Assembly: GCA_029319145.1 (NCBI GenBank)
Contig: CP119753.1
Coordinates: forward strand, 930,001-994,000
Length of the DNA: 64,000 bases
Direction: 5' to 3'
Origin: Microbacter sp. GSS18
GTDB lineage: Bacteria; Actinomycetota; Actinomycetes; Actinomycetales; Microbacteriaceae
The position numbers and the translations under genes are program-made. Each line of letters starts with the position of its first letter. Positions within the stretch are counted from its first letter, which is position 1. This document shows positions 1 to 7,775 of the stretch, in pieces. The notes under the pieces were generated by a model. It did no database searches and was not told the DNA's origin. It saw nothing but the letters and a program-made list of their open reading frames with translations.

Positions 1-30
1 CGGCGCGGGGCAGGTCCGCACCTGACCCCA

Positions 31-36
31 TAGACT
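31..36 (+). promoter_or_regulatory. -10 box (TAGACT) upstream of the first operon
   Basis: TAGACT fits the actinobacterial TANNNT -10 consensus. It lies 43 nt before the first start codon, so this transcript would carry a leader with a GGAG Shine-Dalgarno at 71-74. No clear -35 box is visible. Confidence 0.45.
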
Positions 37-79
37 GGACGCGCGCCTCCATCCGGGGGAGAACCGAAACGGAGTTGGA

Positions 80-304
80 ATGACCCTCGCCACGATCATC
101 ACCGTCGCAGCGGCTGAGTCCGAGCACCACGGCAACGTCGCCCTCGAGACCGTCGGGTACGGCATCGTGGCGATCGTCGCGTTCGCGGCCCTCGCGCTCG
201 TGACGCTGTCCTACCGGAACGTGGCCAATCGTCACGCGCACAAGGCCGAGGCCTACGCCCGTGCGCACGCGGGCGACATCGAGAAGGCGGGGCACGGCCA
301 CTAG
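80..304 (+). CDS. Small single-pass membrane protein of unknown function
   Basis: This 74-residue protein has one hydrophobic helix at about residues 24-44. A short His/Glu-containing segment precedes it, and a basic Ala/His/Lys tail ending in GHGH follows. GGAG at 71-74 is a well-placed ribosome binding site for the ATG at 80. The gene ends 8 nt before nadD and is probably cotranscribed with it. I do not recognise a family with an assigned function. The His-rich termini could bind metal, but nothing else supports that. It is a real gene by its start signal, its membrane helix and its tight spacing. Confidence 0.75.
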   Translation: MTLATIITVAAAESEHHGNVALETVGYGIVAIVAFAALALVTLSYRNVANRHAHKAEAYARAHAGDIEKAGHGH

Positions 305-312
305 GCCGGTGC

Positions 313-909
313 ATGGCCGCGGCACGCGCCCCGAGAGTCGGGGTGATGGGTGGGACGTTCGATCCGATCCATCACGGGCACCTCGTCGCGGCCAGCGAAG
401 TGGCCCAGTCCTTCGATCTCGACGAGGTGGTCTTCGTCCCCACCGGGATCCCGTGGCAGAAGACGGATGTCTCGCCGAGTGAGGACCGCTACCTCATGAC
501 GGTGATCGCGACGGCGTCGAACCCTCGATTCACCGTGAGCCGCGTGGACATCGACCGCGCCGGCGACACCTACACGATCGACACGCTGCGTGACCTGAAG
601 CGCCAGCGGCCCGACGCGGAGCTCTTCTTCATCACCGGCGCAGACGCCATAGCGCAAATTCTCAGTTGGAGAGACCATGATGAACTATGGGGTCTCGCCC
701 ACTTCGTGGCCGTCTCACGCCCGGGTCACGTGCTCACCACCGAAGGTCTTCCGACGGAGGATGTGAGCCAGCTCGAGATTCCCGCACTCGCGATCTCTTC
801 GACGGACTGTCGTGACCGTGTGGAACGTGGCCACCCGGTGTGGTACCTGGTTCCCGATGGGGTCGTGCAATACATTGCGAAGCATCACCTCTACCGGAGC
901 AAGGAATGA
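313..909 (+). CDS. nadD: Nicotinate-nucleotide adenylyltransferase
   Basis: NadD transfers AMP from ATP to nicotinate mononucleotide, giving deamido-NAD in cytoplasmic NAD synthesis. The 198-residue protein has the nucleotidyltransferase signature [11 protein letters not shown] at residues 13-23, with the HxGH-type catalytic histidines at 20-23. The C-terminal ISSTDCR matches the second ATP-binding motif (ISSTxxR). Length is typical. The ATG at 313 lies 8 nt after the preceding stop. The gene overlaps the next by ATGA at 906-909, so the two are translationally coupled, and rsfS follows, which is the usual nadD-rsfS pairing. Confidence 0.95.
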   Translation: MAAARAPRVGVMGGTFDPIHHGHLVAASEVAQSFDLDEVVFVPTGIPWQKTDVSPSEDRYLMTVIATASNPRFTVSRVDIDRAGDTYTIDTLRDLKRQRPDAELFFITGADAIAQILSWRDHDELWGLAHFVAVSRPGHVLTTEGLPTEDVSQLEIPALAISSTDCRDRVERGHPVWYLVPDGVVQYIAKHHLYRSKE

Positions 910-1997
910 ACACACCCGAGCAGCCGGCGAGCCCTCCGCTCACGCGCAAACAACTTCGTGAGCTGCGCAACACGGGGGCGACCCCCATCGTGCCGGCGGT
1001 CGCCACCGAGGAACCCGCCGAAGAAGAAGACCCCAACGCCTCTCAGCCCGCGCCGCCGTCCGGGCCGCCCGTGGCACCACCCGCGAACCCGGCGCCGCTT
1101 CCGCGTGCCGCCGCGCCCGCCCCGGTCTCGGAGCCGCCGGCACCGGACTCCTCGGTGGATCTGGGCGTCGCACCCCTCACCCGCCGTCAGGCGCGCCAGC
1201 AGGAGCGGATCCGCACTGCGTCGGTGCCCGTGATCACGCCCGAGGTCGCGGCGGCCCACACGGCCGCCAACGCCGCGCCGCCCGTGGCCGAGGCGGAGGC
1301 CGGGGTCGGGGAGCAGGCTCCCGCGGACGAGGAGCAGGCTCCCGCCCACGAGGAGCAGGCTCCCGCCCACGAGGAGCAGGCTCCCGCGCACGAGGAGCAG
1401 GCGCCTGCATACGAGTCCCACACGCCGGCGTTCGCGTATCCGGCGACCGAGGACGAGCAGCCGGACGCCGTCGCCGACGCGCAGCCTGCCGCGCCCGCCG
1501 AGGAGCGCGTCGTGAACCCGCGCCTCGGAGCGGCGCTGGCGACCGGCGGCGGCGCCGACGTCCCACCGTCGTTCGATCAGCTGCTGTCGCCGTCCTCCTC
1601 GGGCTCGTCGAGCACGCCGAACGCGCTGATCCTGTCGCAGACCCCCAGCGCGGCCCCGCTGGTGGCACCGGTGACGGCGGCCGGAGACGTCATCCTCACG
1701 GGCACGTTCAACCTGCCCGACGGACTGGGCTCCACGGGCCACGCCACCGGCACCGCCGACGGCAAGGAGGTCGACGCGGTGCTCGTCGACGGTGAGCTTC
1801 CCGCGCACTCGTCTCCGACGCCGATCGCGGCCAGCGCCGCGGTGAGCACGTCCAAGTCGGCCGGCGAGGTCATCAGCCCGCCGACTCCGGAACAGGGCAG
1901 CCGCCTGATGATGGTGCTGGCCATCACCGCCGGCGTGCTGGCGCTGGCGCTGGTCGGCGTGCTGATCCTCGCGTTCGTCACGGGGGTCTTCTCGTGA
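906..1997 (+). CDS. Tail-anchored, Ala/Pro/Glu-rich hypothetical protein
   Basis: I chose ATG 906, which overlaps the nadD stop (ATGA); an upstream in-frame GTG would run through nadD. The 363-residue protein is mostly low complexity. It has two basic motifs, [13 protein letters not shown] near the start and [13 protein letters not shown] at about residues 91-103. It also carries five tandem copies of a seven-residue EQAPAxE-type repeat (about residues 136-170), then a Ser/Pro/Gly linker and one C-terminal membrane helix at about 332-358. The large N-terminal part is probably cytoplasmic. Proteins with similar LTRRQxR motifs sit between nadD and rsfS in related bacteria, from memory. Function is unknown. 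Confidence 0.8.
   Translation: MNTPEQPASPPLTRKQLRELRNTGATPIVPAVATEEPAEEEDPNASQPAPPSGPPVAPPANPAPLPRAAAPAPVSEPPAPDSSVDLGVAPLTRRQARQQERIRTASVPVITPEVAAAHTAANAAPPVAEAEAGVGEQAPADEEQAPAHEEQAPAHEEQAPAHEEQAPAYESHTPAFAYPATEDEQPDAVADAQPAAPAEERVVNPRLGAALATGGGADVPPSFDQLLSPSSSGSSSTPNALILSQTPSAAPLVAPVTAAGDVILTGTFNLPDGLGSTGHATGTADGKEVDAVLVDGELPAHSSPTPIAASAAVSTSKSAGEVISPPTPEQGSRLMMVLAITAGVLALALVGVLILAFVTGVFS
1311..1415 (+). repeat. Five tandem 21-bp in-frame repeats
   Basis: The unit begins GAGCAGGCTCCCGC and is repeated at 1311, 1332, 1353, 1374 and 1395. The middle copies are nearly identical and the last has diverged. Each unit encodes EQAPAxE. The period is a multiple of three, so copy-number change keeps the reading frame. 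It lies inside the tail-anchored protein. Confidence 0.9.
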
Positions 1998-2371
1998 CCG
2001 CGAGCCCGCTGGGACTCGAGATGCTGCAGATCGCCGTCGCCGCCGCGGACGCGAAGGGCGGCGAGGACCTCGTCGCCCTCGACGTGTCCGAGCCGCTTCC
2101 GCTCGTCGATGTCTTCCTGGTCGTCACGGGGCGCAGCGAGCGGAACGTCGCGGCGATCGCCGACGAGGTCGAGGACCGGCTGCTGGCGGCCGGACACCGT
2201 CGGCTGCGCCGAGAGGGCCGCGAGGAGTCGCGCTGGATCCTGCTGGACTTCGGCGACCTCGTGGTGCACGTCTTCCACGAGCAGGAGCGCATGTACTACG
2301 GGCTCGAACGGCTCTGGAAGGACTGCCCGCTCGTGCCCTTCGAACTGCCCGCCCACTCGTCGGCGGACTGA
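1994..2371 (+). CDS. rsfS: Ribosome silencing factor RsfS
   Basis: RsfS (Iojap/DUF143 family) binds ribosomal protein L14 on the large subunit and blocks subunit joining when nutrients are short. The 125-residue protein contains the family core: DVSEPLPLVDVFLVVTGRS at about residues 30-48, WILLDFGDLVVHVFHE at about 80-95, and then YYGLERLW. Length is typical. The start is GTG 1994, overlapping the stop of the upstream gene (GTGA), so translation is coupled to it. It closes the nadD operon and is followed by tRNA-Ala. Confidence 0.95.
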   Translation: MTASPLGLEMLQIAVAAADAKGGEDLVALDVSEPLPLVDVFLVVTGRSERNVAAIADEVEDRLLAAGHRRLRREGREESRWILLDFGDLVVHVFHEQERMYYGLERLWKDCPLVPFELPAHSSAD

Positions 2372-2417
2372 CACGCGCGGAGGGCGCCGTCGATTCGGAG
2401 CGCGCCCCGGAATGTAG

Positions 2418-2423
2418 TAAGCT
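2418..2423 (+). promoter_or_regulatory. -10 box (TAAGCT) for tRNA-Ala
   Basis: TAAGCT lies 36 nt before the mature tRNA 5' end, just after rsfS. The short leader contains a CCCC-GCGA-GGGG hairpin. No convincing -35 is seen. Confidence 0.45.
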
Positions 2424-2459
2424 GATGGGGTTGCCCCGCGAGGGGAGAGAACAGAACAA

Positions 2460-2532
2460 GGGCCTGTGGCGCAGCTGGTAGCGCACCTGCATGGCATGCA
2501 GGGGGTCAGGGGTTCGAGTCCCCTCAGGTCCA
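2460..2532 (+). tRNA. tRNA-Ala (anticodon GGC)
   Basis: The acceptor stem GGGCCTG pairs with CAGGTCC (one G-T pair), with discriminator A. The anticodon stem CCTGC/GCAGG encloses the loop ATGGCAT, giving anticodon GGC. The T arm has GGTTCGAGTCCCC. Length is 73 nt, and CCA is not encoded. Confidence 0.96.
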
Positions 2533-2540
2533 CTCATCGA

Positions 2541-2568
2541 GAAGCGCCCCGATCCGTCGGGGCGCTTC
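2541..2568 (+). terminator. Intrinsic terminator hairpin after tRNA-Ala
   Basis: A 12-bp perfect inverted repeat (GAAGCGCCCCGA / TCGGGGCGCTTC) with a short loop, followed by TTCGT. There is no long T-run, as is common at this GC content. It probably also ends the convergent minus-strand gene. Confidence 0.8.
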
Positions 2569-2599
2569 TTCGTGCTCTGGAGGGTCCGTGCGGCCCTGG

Positions 2600-3058
2600 T
2601 CACCGCGACACGTACTGCTCGGCGAGGGCACCGCCCACCACGATCGCGACGACCCAGGCCGCGGTGAACACCGCGAACTTCGCGGCCGTGCCGATCATGA
2701 TCCATCCGATGTACCTGCTGCGGTCCGCCGGGGCCGCCACCGCGATGAGGAGTCCCGCGGTCGAGGCGAGGATCCAGGGGGCGACCAGACCGGCCGTTCG
2801 CAGGCCGCGGTCCTTGGCGATGTCGGCCACCCGGTTGACGGCGGCGGGCGGATACTGCCGGCCTCGGCGGGCCGCTCTGCGCTGGAGCGTGCCCGAAGCC
2901 GCCACGCCCACCCCGTACATGATGTACGTCCGCACGAGCTGCGCGACGGTGACGACGAGGAAGATCAGCCAGGAGGCCATTCCGGCCTGGATGCCGAAAG
3001 GGATCACGAACGCACCGAAGAAGAAGCCGGACAGGAAGATGATCATCGCCAACGACAC
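2600..3058 (-). CDS. Small integral membrane protein, hypothetical
   Basis: I chose GTG 3058 (V-S-L-A-M-I-I-F) because the longer upstream frame is Arg-rich and because a -10-like box ends 6 nt before this codon. The 152-residue protein has helices at about residues 4-25 and 28-48, a basic cytoplasmic stretch (LQRRAARRGRQYPPAAVNRVADIAKDR region), and two or three more helices to the C-terminus. I do not recognise a family. The gene is transcribed towards tRNA-Ala and is divergent from the GH3 gene. It is real by its membrane-protein composition, but the function is unknown. Confidence 0.7.
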   Translation of the reverse strand: MSLAMIIFLSGFFFGAFVIPFGIQAGMASWLIFLVVTVAQLVRTYIMYGVGVAASGTLQRRAARRGRQYPPAAVNRVADIAKDRGLRTAGLVAPWILASTAGLLIAVAAPADRSRYIGWIMIGTAAKFAVFTAAWVVAIVVGGALAEQYVSR

Positions 3059-3064
3059 GCCGCC

Positions 3065-3070
3065 AGTATG
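3065..3070 (-). promoter_or_regulatory. Degenerate -10 box (CATACT), leaderless position
   Basis: Read on the minus strand, CATACT ends 6 nt before the GTG start at 3058. This spacing is seen at many genes in this window, although the first base departs from TANNNT. Confidence 0.4.
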
Positions 3071-3136
3071 GCACCGCGGGGCGCGCCGATCCCACCGCGG
3101 TCGTCGCCCGCCGGAGCCGCGTCCGCCGACGCCGCC

Positions 3137-3142
3137 TAGGGT
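3137..3142 (+). promoter_or_regulatory. -10 box (TAGGGT), leaderless position
   Basis: TAGGGT ends 6 nt before GTG 3149, which places the transcript start at the start codon. Confidence 0.65.
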
Positions 3143-3148
3143 GGGAGC

Positions 3149-4357
3149 GTGAAGCGTCGCCTGAGAGAGATCGTCGTCTGCGGTGTCCTGACCGCGGTCG
3201 CGGCGGTCGCCGTGGGCGACGGCGCCGCGTGGGCGACGACCGCTGAGGCGGCGACGCCCGCGATGCCCTCCGTCGGCGTGGTGGCCGCGCCGCCGGACGC
3301 TCCGGCGGCCTCGGCGTCCGATCTCGTGGCGTCGCTCAGCACGCGCCAGAAGGCGGCGGCCGTGGTCATGGGGCACCTCCCCACGACGGATCCCGGCGCG
3401 CTGCGCGCGTACATGAGCGACACGGGGATCGGCGGCTTCATCCTGATGGGTGCGAACGTCCCGCGCGACGAATCAGCGCTGCGCGCCGTGACGCGCGCCC
3501 TGACGCCGGATGACGCACTGCCACCGCTCCTCGCGATCGACCAGGAGGGCGGCGACGTCTCACGGCTGCCGTGGGACGACTTCGAAGCCGCGACGACGCT
3601 GAAGTCCGAGCCGGCCTCTGCGACGCGCTCGGCATTCGCGGGTCGCGCGGCGCTCGTCCTGCGGGCTGGGATCGGCGTGAACTTCGGCATCGTCGCCGAC
3701 GTCACCGCGGATCCGGGATCGTTCATCTACCGTCGCGCCCTCGGAACGAGCCCGGAAACCGGTGCCGAGCGCGTCTCGGCGGCGGTCGACGCCGAATCCG
3801 GCTCGGCGCTGTCCACACTCAAGCACTTCCCGGGACACGGTGCGGCGCCGGGCGACTCGCACGTCGGCATCCCCTCGACGTCGATGCCGGAGTCCGCATG
3901 GGCCGGCGCAGAGGCGGCGCCGTTCCGGGCCGGCATCGAGGCGGGGGCACCGCTGGTGATGTTCGGCCATCTCGCCTACACGGAGGTGGACGCGGCACCG
4001 GCATCGCTGTCGGAAACGTGGCATCGCATCGTCCGCGAGGATCTCGGGTTCGACGGCGTCGCGATCACCGACGATCTCGGGATGCTCGAGGCATCGGGGA
4101 TCCCGGAGTACCGCGACCCGGTCGCCAACGCCGTCGAGGCCCTCGCGGCGGGCAGCGACATGGTGCTCACCGTGCTCTACTCCGACGCCTCGACGGCGCC
4201 GCGGATCGTCGACGGGATCGTGGCCGCGGTCGACGACGGTTCGCTCCCCGTCGAGCGTCTCGACGAGGCTGCCCGACGCGTCACCACCCTGAGGCTCGCG
4301 CTGGCGGCTGCCGGCGAGGCGCTCCTGCCCTGCACGGACTGCGCCGCGGTCGGATGA
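3149..4357 (+). CDS. Secreted glycoside hydrolase family 3 (NagZ-like)
   Basis: The 402-residue protein resembles GH3 beta-N-acetylhexosaminidases, which release GlcNAc from muropeptides or chitin fragments. LLAIDQEGGDVSRLP at about residue 128 and KHFPGHG...DSH at about 226-238 form the family substrate and acid/base His-Asp region. GVAITDDLGM at about 306-312 carries the expected nucleophile Asp. Residues 1-34 look like a Sec signal peptide (MKRRLREIV, then a hydrophobic core, AWA), so it acts outside the membrane. It ends back to back with the next gene (TGATCA), so the two are convergent. The exact substrate is not decidable here. Confidence 0.88.
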   Translation: MKRRLREIVVCGVLTAVAAVAVGDGAAWATTAEAATPAMPSVGVVAAPPDAPAASASDLVASLSTRQKAAAVVMGHLPTTDPGALRAYMSDTGIGGFILMGANVPRDESALRAVTRALTPDDALPPLLAIDQEGGDVSRLPWDDFEAATTLKSEPASATRSAFAGRAALVLRAGIGVNFGIVADVTADPGSFIYRRALGTSPETGAERVSAAVDAESGSALSTLKHFPGHGAAPGDSHVGIPSTSMPESAWAGAEAAPFRAGIEAGAPLVMFGHLAYTEVDAAPASLSETWHRIVREDLGFDGVAITDDLGMLEASGIPEYRDPVANAVEALAAGSDMVLTVLYSDASTAPRIVDGIVAAVDDGSLPVERLDEAARRVTTLRLALAAAGEALLPCTDCAAVG

Positions 4358-5233
4358 TCACGCCGGCGCCGCAGCGGCCAGCAGCGCGGCGCGCACGGGC
4401 TGGGCCCGCACGCTGAAGGCTCGCTGGCGCCGCACGTACTCGGCCTTCCCCTCGGGGGTCTCGATCCGGATCGGCTCGTACCCCCAGCCGCGGAGATCGT
4501 ACGGCGAGGCGCGCATGTCGAGCTCGCGGATGTCGCGCGCGAGCTCGAAGGCATCCAGCAGAAGCGCCCCCGGCACGAGCGGGCCGAGCTTGACCGCCCA
4601 CTTGTACAGGTCCATGCCGGCGTGCAGGCACCCGGGCTGCTCCGTGCGGGGCTGGTCCGCGCGTGTGAGAGGAGTGCGATTGAGCGGCACGGCGGCGGGA
4701 GTGAAGAACCGGAAGGCGTCGAAGTGCGTGCACCGCAGCTCGTTCGCTCGCACGACGGCATCCGTCCCGTCGCGGCCGAGGCGCAGCGGCACGTCGTGTC
4801 GAGGCACGCCCTCGCGATACACCATCGCCCATTCGTGCAGCCCGAAGCAGCCGAATCCGGCCGGCCGCGACGCGGTCGCACCCAGCAGTCGCGCGACGGC
4901 GTCGACCAGCATCGGCCTCTCGCGAACGAACCCGGCCGCGTCGACGACGAGGGTGCCGTCGCCGGGCCCGGGCCGGTACCACCTCCAGCCGGCACGCTCC
5001 GAGTTCGCGGCACCGCGGAGCACCACGTCGGCGCCCGGGTGCCAGCGCCGAAGCAGCGCAGGCTTGTACGAGTAGTACGTGAACAGGAAGTCCTCGACCG
5101 GATGCTTCTCCCCGCGCGCCGCGCGCTTGCGGTGACCGGCCGTCAGCACATCCGCCCTTCCGCGATGGACCGCCTCGGCGTCGCGCCACTGATCCTCGTC
5201 GAGGGCGACGGGGGATCCGGATGCTGCGTGCAC
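4358..5233 (-). CDS. Putative 3-methyladenine-DNA-glycosylase-annotated family protein
   Basis: The 291-residue soluble protein contains EKHPVEDFLFTYYSYKPALLRRWHPG near residue 45 and GFGCFGLHEWAMVYR near 125. I remember this actinobacterial family as being annotated '3-methyladenine DNA glycosylase'. I see no helix-hairpin-helix or other motif that proves glycosylase activity, so the label is weak. GTG 5233 is chosen because TATCCT lies exactly 6 nt upstream, and the longer frame upstream is Arg/Ser junk. The next gene upstream on this strand is an SRAP DNA-repair protein, which fits a repair role only loosely. Confidence 0.7.
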   Translation of the reverse strand: MHAASGSPVALDEDQWRDAEAVHRGRADVLTAGHRKRAARGEKHPVEDFLFTYYSYKPALLRRWHPGADVVLRGAANSERAGWRWYRPGPGDGTLVVDAAGFVRERPMLVDAVARLLGATASRPAGFGCFGLHEWAMVYREGVPRHDVPLRLGRDGTDAVVRANELRCTHFDAFRFFTPAAVPLNRTPLTRADQPRTEQPGCLHAGMDLYKWAVKLGPLVPGALLLDAFELARDIRELDMRASPYDLRGWGYEPIRIETPEGKAEYVRRQRAFSVRAQPVRAALLAAAAPA

Positions 5234-5239
5234 CGGTCG

Positions 5240-5245
5240 AGGATA
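5240..5245 (-). promoter_or_regulatory. -10 box (TATCCT), leaderless position
   Basis: On the minus strand TATCCT ends 6 nt before the GTG start at 5233. Confidence 0.65.
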
Positions 5246-5267
5246 CGACGGGGGGCTGGGAGCCGGT

Positions 5268-5981
5268 TCAGCCGGCGACCGGCTCGATGAGCGACGGATC
5301 GTTGTTGCGCACGTTGCCGACCGCACGCGATACCTCGTGGTGCGCGAGGGTCTCGGCCACGGCCGGCGCCGCGTCGATCGCCGCGTCGAGGACGTCGCGG
5401 ACGTTGTCCGTCGTCGGGTCCAGCCACGCATCGGCGTGGTCGGGATCCATGAACAGCGGCATGCGATCGTGGATGGATCCCAGGGGGCCGATCGCGTCCC
5501 GCGTGAGGATCGTGAAACTCAGCAGCCAGCGTTCCGGATCGTCGTCGCCGCGCTCCGGATCGCGCCACCACTCGTACAGGCCGCCGAACAGCAGCGGGGA
5601 CCCGTCGGCGGGGTGGATGTAGTGGGGGATCTTCTGCCCGGCGACCGCGGACCATTCGTAGTAGCCCGACGCGGGCACGATGGCACGCCGCTTGTGGAGT
5701 GCCGAGCGGAACATGGGCTTGTCCTCGAGCTCCTCGGAACGGGCGTTGAAGGCGCGCGCGCCGATCTTGACGTCCTTCGCCCACGGCGGGACGAGGCCCC
5801 AGCGGGCGGCCTCGAGACGCCGCGTGGGGGGCTCGGACTTGGCGGAGTCCAGGACGATCGCCGCGCGATCGGTGGGGGCGATGTTGAACGACGGGGCGGG
5901 CAGATCGTCGCCCTCGACGTCGACCCGCAGGACGCCCACGAGTTCGTTTCCGACTTCGGCAACCACGAATCGTCCGCACAC
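5268..5981 (-). CDS. SRAP-domain protein (YedK/HMCES family)
   Basis: SRAP proteins crosslink to abasic sites in single-stranded DNA through their N-terminal cysteine. The 237-residue protein starts (V/M)-C-G-R-F, so Cys2 is available after Met removal. It has AFNARSE near residue 78, GYYEW near 107, HDRMP near 175 and HHEVSRAVGNVRN near 213, which together are the conserved SRAP active-site blocks. The GTG at 5981 is fixed by the requirement for Cys at position 2 and by a -10 box 6 nt upstream. It is a single gene with its own promoter. Confidence 0.93.
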   Translation of the reverse strand: MCGRFVVAEVGNELVGVLRVDVEGDDLPAPSFNIAPTDRAAIVLDSAKSEPPTRRLEAARWGLVPPWAKDVKIGARAFNARSEELEDKPMFRSALHKRRAIVPASGYYEWSAVAGQKIPHYIHPADGSPLLFGGLYEWWRDPERGDDDPERWLLSFTILTRDAIGPLGSIHDRMPLFMDPDHADAWLDPTTDNVRDVLDAAIDAAPAVAETLAHHEVSRAVGNVRNNDPSLIEPVAG

Positions 5982-5987
5982 GCCGCC

Positions 5988-5993
5988 AGCATA
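5988..5993 (-). promoter_or_regulatory. -10 box (TATGCT), leaderless position
   Basis: On the minus strand TATGCT ends 6 nt before the GTG at 5981. Translation then begins directly with the catalytic Cys codon at position 2. Confidence 0.65.
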
Positions 5994-6012
5994 GGCGGTG
6001 GCTCCGACAGCG

Positions 6013-7047
6013 TCAGGACGTCAGGATGCCGACGTCCTCGAGCCGGTCCACCAGACCCGCACCGTCCGACTCGGTCACCCACGGCACCGTCGCCGCCGTG
6101 TGGTCGTCGACGGCGGTGCGGCCTCCTGCGAGCACCGCTTCGGCGGGGGAGAGGCGGCGGATGGCGACGCCGGCGACGTTGGCGGGGTGCTCCCTGGCGA
6201 AAGTCGTGTACAGGTCGTCGTCGTGCTGGCCGTCGTCGCCGATGAGCAGCCACGTCACGTCGGGGAACTCGCGTGCGAGGCGCCGCAGGTTCGTCGCCTT
6301 GTGGATGCGTCCGCTCCGGAACCAGCGCTCGTGCGTGGGCCCCCAGTCGGTCAGGAGCATCGCCCCCGGCGGGAACAGATGCCGCCGCAGGAAGCGCACC
6401 AGGGTCGGGGCGACGTTCCACGCGCCGGTCGACAGATAGACGACGGGGCACCCCGGGTTCTCGCGGACGATCCGCTCGAGCAGAACCGCCATGCCGGGTA
6501 CCGGCTGCCTGGCGTGCTCGTTGACCACGAACGAGTTCCACGCCGCCAGGAGCGGGCGCGGCAGCGCGGTGACCATCACCGTGTCGTCGACATCCGACAC
6601 GACCCCCAGACGCTTGCCCGGTGGCACGACGAAGGTGCGCGACTCGACCTCGTCGCCGTCCTCGACCGACATCGTGAACGTCTGCCAGCCCGGCTCGAGC
6701 TTCGCGGGCAGCACCGCGTCGATCACGCCGCCGCGATCGGCCACCACTTCGTGCGTGACCCCGGCGATCGTCACCGAGACCTGCGCATAGCCGATCGGGA
6801 TCGCGGCGAAGCTCCGCCAGCCGCGGACGCCCGCGTACTCGCCGGAGCCGTTGCGCCGGCGCGGCGGCACGATGAGCACGCGTCCCAGGACGCGGACCCA
6901 GTCGGCGCCGGCGTATCCGGCGAAGGGCGTGATCGTGGGGACGAGTCCGCGGGTGCGCGCGCCGCGCTCTCGCCACGCGTGGAACTGGCGCTCCAGGCGC
7001 GCCAGCCACAGTACCTTCGGGGGCTCGGAGATGTCGGTTTCGGGCAT
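6013..7047 (-). CDS. App1-family (DUF2183) phosphatase-like protein
   Basis: The 344-residue protein has a C-terminal DUF2183 domain related to yeast App1, a Mg-dependent phosphatidate phosphatase of the HAD fold. GVVSDVDDTVMVT at about residue 147 is the DxDxT nucleophile motif. FLRRHLFPPGAMLLTDWGPT and then LIGDDGQHDDDLY give the downstream acidic HAD motif. The N-terminal half is a beta-rich domain. The ATG at 7047 has GAAGGGG just upstream and lies 5 nt after the DedA stop, so the two form an operon of membrane and phospholipid-related proteins. I infer a lipid substrate from the family only. Confidence 0.85.
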   Translation of the reverse strand: MPETDISEPPKVLWLARLERQFHAWRERGARTRGLVPTITPFAGYAGADWVRVLGRVLIVPPRRRNGSGEYAGVRGWRSFAAIPIGYAQVSVTIAGVTHEVVADRGGVIDAVLPAKLEPGWQTFTMSVEDGDEVESRTFVVPPGKRLGVVSDVDDTVMVTALPRPLLAAWNSFVVNEHARQPVPGMAVLLERIVRENPGCPVVYLSTGAWNVAPTLVRFLRRHLFPPGAMLLTDWGPTHERWFRSGRIHKATNLRRLAREFPDVTWLLIGDDGQHDDDLYTTFAREHPANVAGVAIRRLSPAEAVLAGGRTAVDDHTAATVPWVTESDGAGLVDRLEDVGILTS

Positions 7048-7052
7048 CCCCT

Positions 7053-7733
7053 TCAGTCTTTCACGTCGTCCGGGCGCTCCTGGATCGGAAGCTCGTGCGC
7101 CTCGAAGTGCTTGCGCTCGACGCGCTCGATCGCCTTCTTGGCGAGCCAGACCAGGACCAGGAACAGGACGATGATGCCGACGAAGATGTAGCCGGCGAAG
7201 TGGAGGCGGTCGGAGAGCTCGCGATAGGTCTCGGCGGCGGCAGCGGCGACCGAGACGTAGACGACCGCCCACAGCACGCATGCGGGAAGCGTCCAGGCCA
7301 GGAATCGGCGGTAGCCGTAGCGGCTCATGCCGACCGTGAGCGGCACGAGCGAGTGCAGCACCGGCAGGAACCGCGAGAGGAAGATCGCGATGCCGCCTCG
7401 CCGCTCCAGATACCGCTCGGCGCGCTGCCACATCGGCTCGCCGATGCGCCGGCCGAGCGCGGAGCGCTTGATGGTCGGGCCGAGGAGGCGCCCGAGCCAG
7501 AAGCCGATCGATTCGCCCGCGAGCGCACCCAGCACCACGACCACGCCGAGGACGACGCCCTCGAGGGGGGATGCCACCGCGGTACCCGCCACGATGACGA
7601 TCGTGTCGCCCGGCACGATGAGCCCGATCAGGACGCTGGTCTCCAGCATCATCGCGATCCCCGCGAGAACCGTCCGCAGCACGGGGTCGACGCTCTGCAC
7701 CCCGTCGAGCAGCCAGGTGAGGAACTCGTTCAC
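7053..7733 (-). CDS. DedA-family membrane protein
   Basis: DedA proteins are integral membrane proteins, several of which act as undecaprenyl-phosphate or phospholipid flippases. The 226-residue protein shows the family marks: ETSVLIGLIVPGDTIVIVAG at about 31-50, GESIGFWLGRLLG at about 74-86, and FLSRFLPVLHSLVPLTVGMSRYGYRRFLAW at about 118-147. The last holds the conserved Arg/Pro region. Several helices follow, and the C-terminus is charged. It heads an operon with the App1-like gene. A TAGGCT box sits 6 nt before its GTG, 42 bp from the divergent pabB start. Confidence 0.92.
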   Translation of the reverse strand: MNEFLTWLLDGVQSVDPVLRTVLAGIAMMLETSVLIGLIVPGDTIVIVAGTAVASPLEGVVLGVVVVLGALAGESIGFWLGRLLGPTIKRSALGRRIGEPMWQRAERYLERRGGIAIFLSRFLPVLHSLVPLTVGMSRYGYRRFLAWTLPACVLWAVVYVSVAAAAAETYRELSDRLHFAGYIFVGIIVLFLVLVWLAKKAIERVERKHFEAHELPIQERPDDVKD

Positions 7734-7739
7734 GTCACG

Positions 7740-7745
7740 AGCCTA
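7740..7745 (-). promoter_or_regulatory. -10 box (TAGGCT) for the DedA operon
   Basis: On the minus strand TAGGCT ends 6 nt before GTG 7733. It overlaps the place where a -35 for the divergent pabB promoter would lie. Confidence 0.65.
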
Positions 7746-7763
7746 GATCGAGCCGCCAGATCG

Positions 7764-7769
7764 TAGCCT
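7764..7769 (+). promoter_or_regulatory. -10 box (TAGCCT) for pabB
   Basis: TAGCCT ends 6 nt before ATG 7776 (leaderless position) and lies only 24 bp from the opposing DedA -10. Confidence 0.65.
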
Positions 7770-7775
7770 GGGAAG

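Noticed and set aside
1311..1415. Regular repeats considered as a CRISPR array.
   Set aside because: The 21-bp units are contiguous without spacers and encode an in-frame heptad inside a protein.
2466..3152. A plus-strand frame running across tRNA-Ala and the minus-strand membrane protein.
   Set aside because: It covers the tRNA and the terminator and is antisense to a frame with clear membrane helices.
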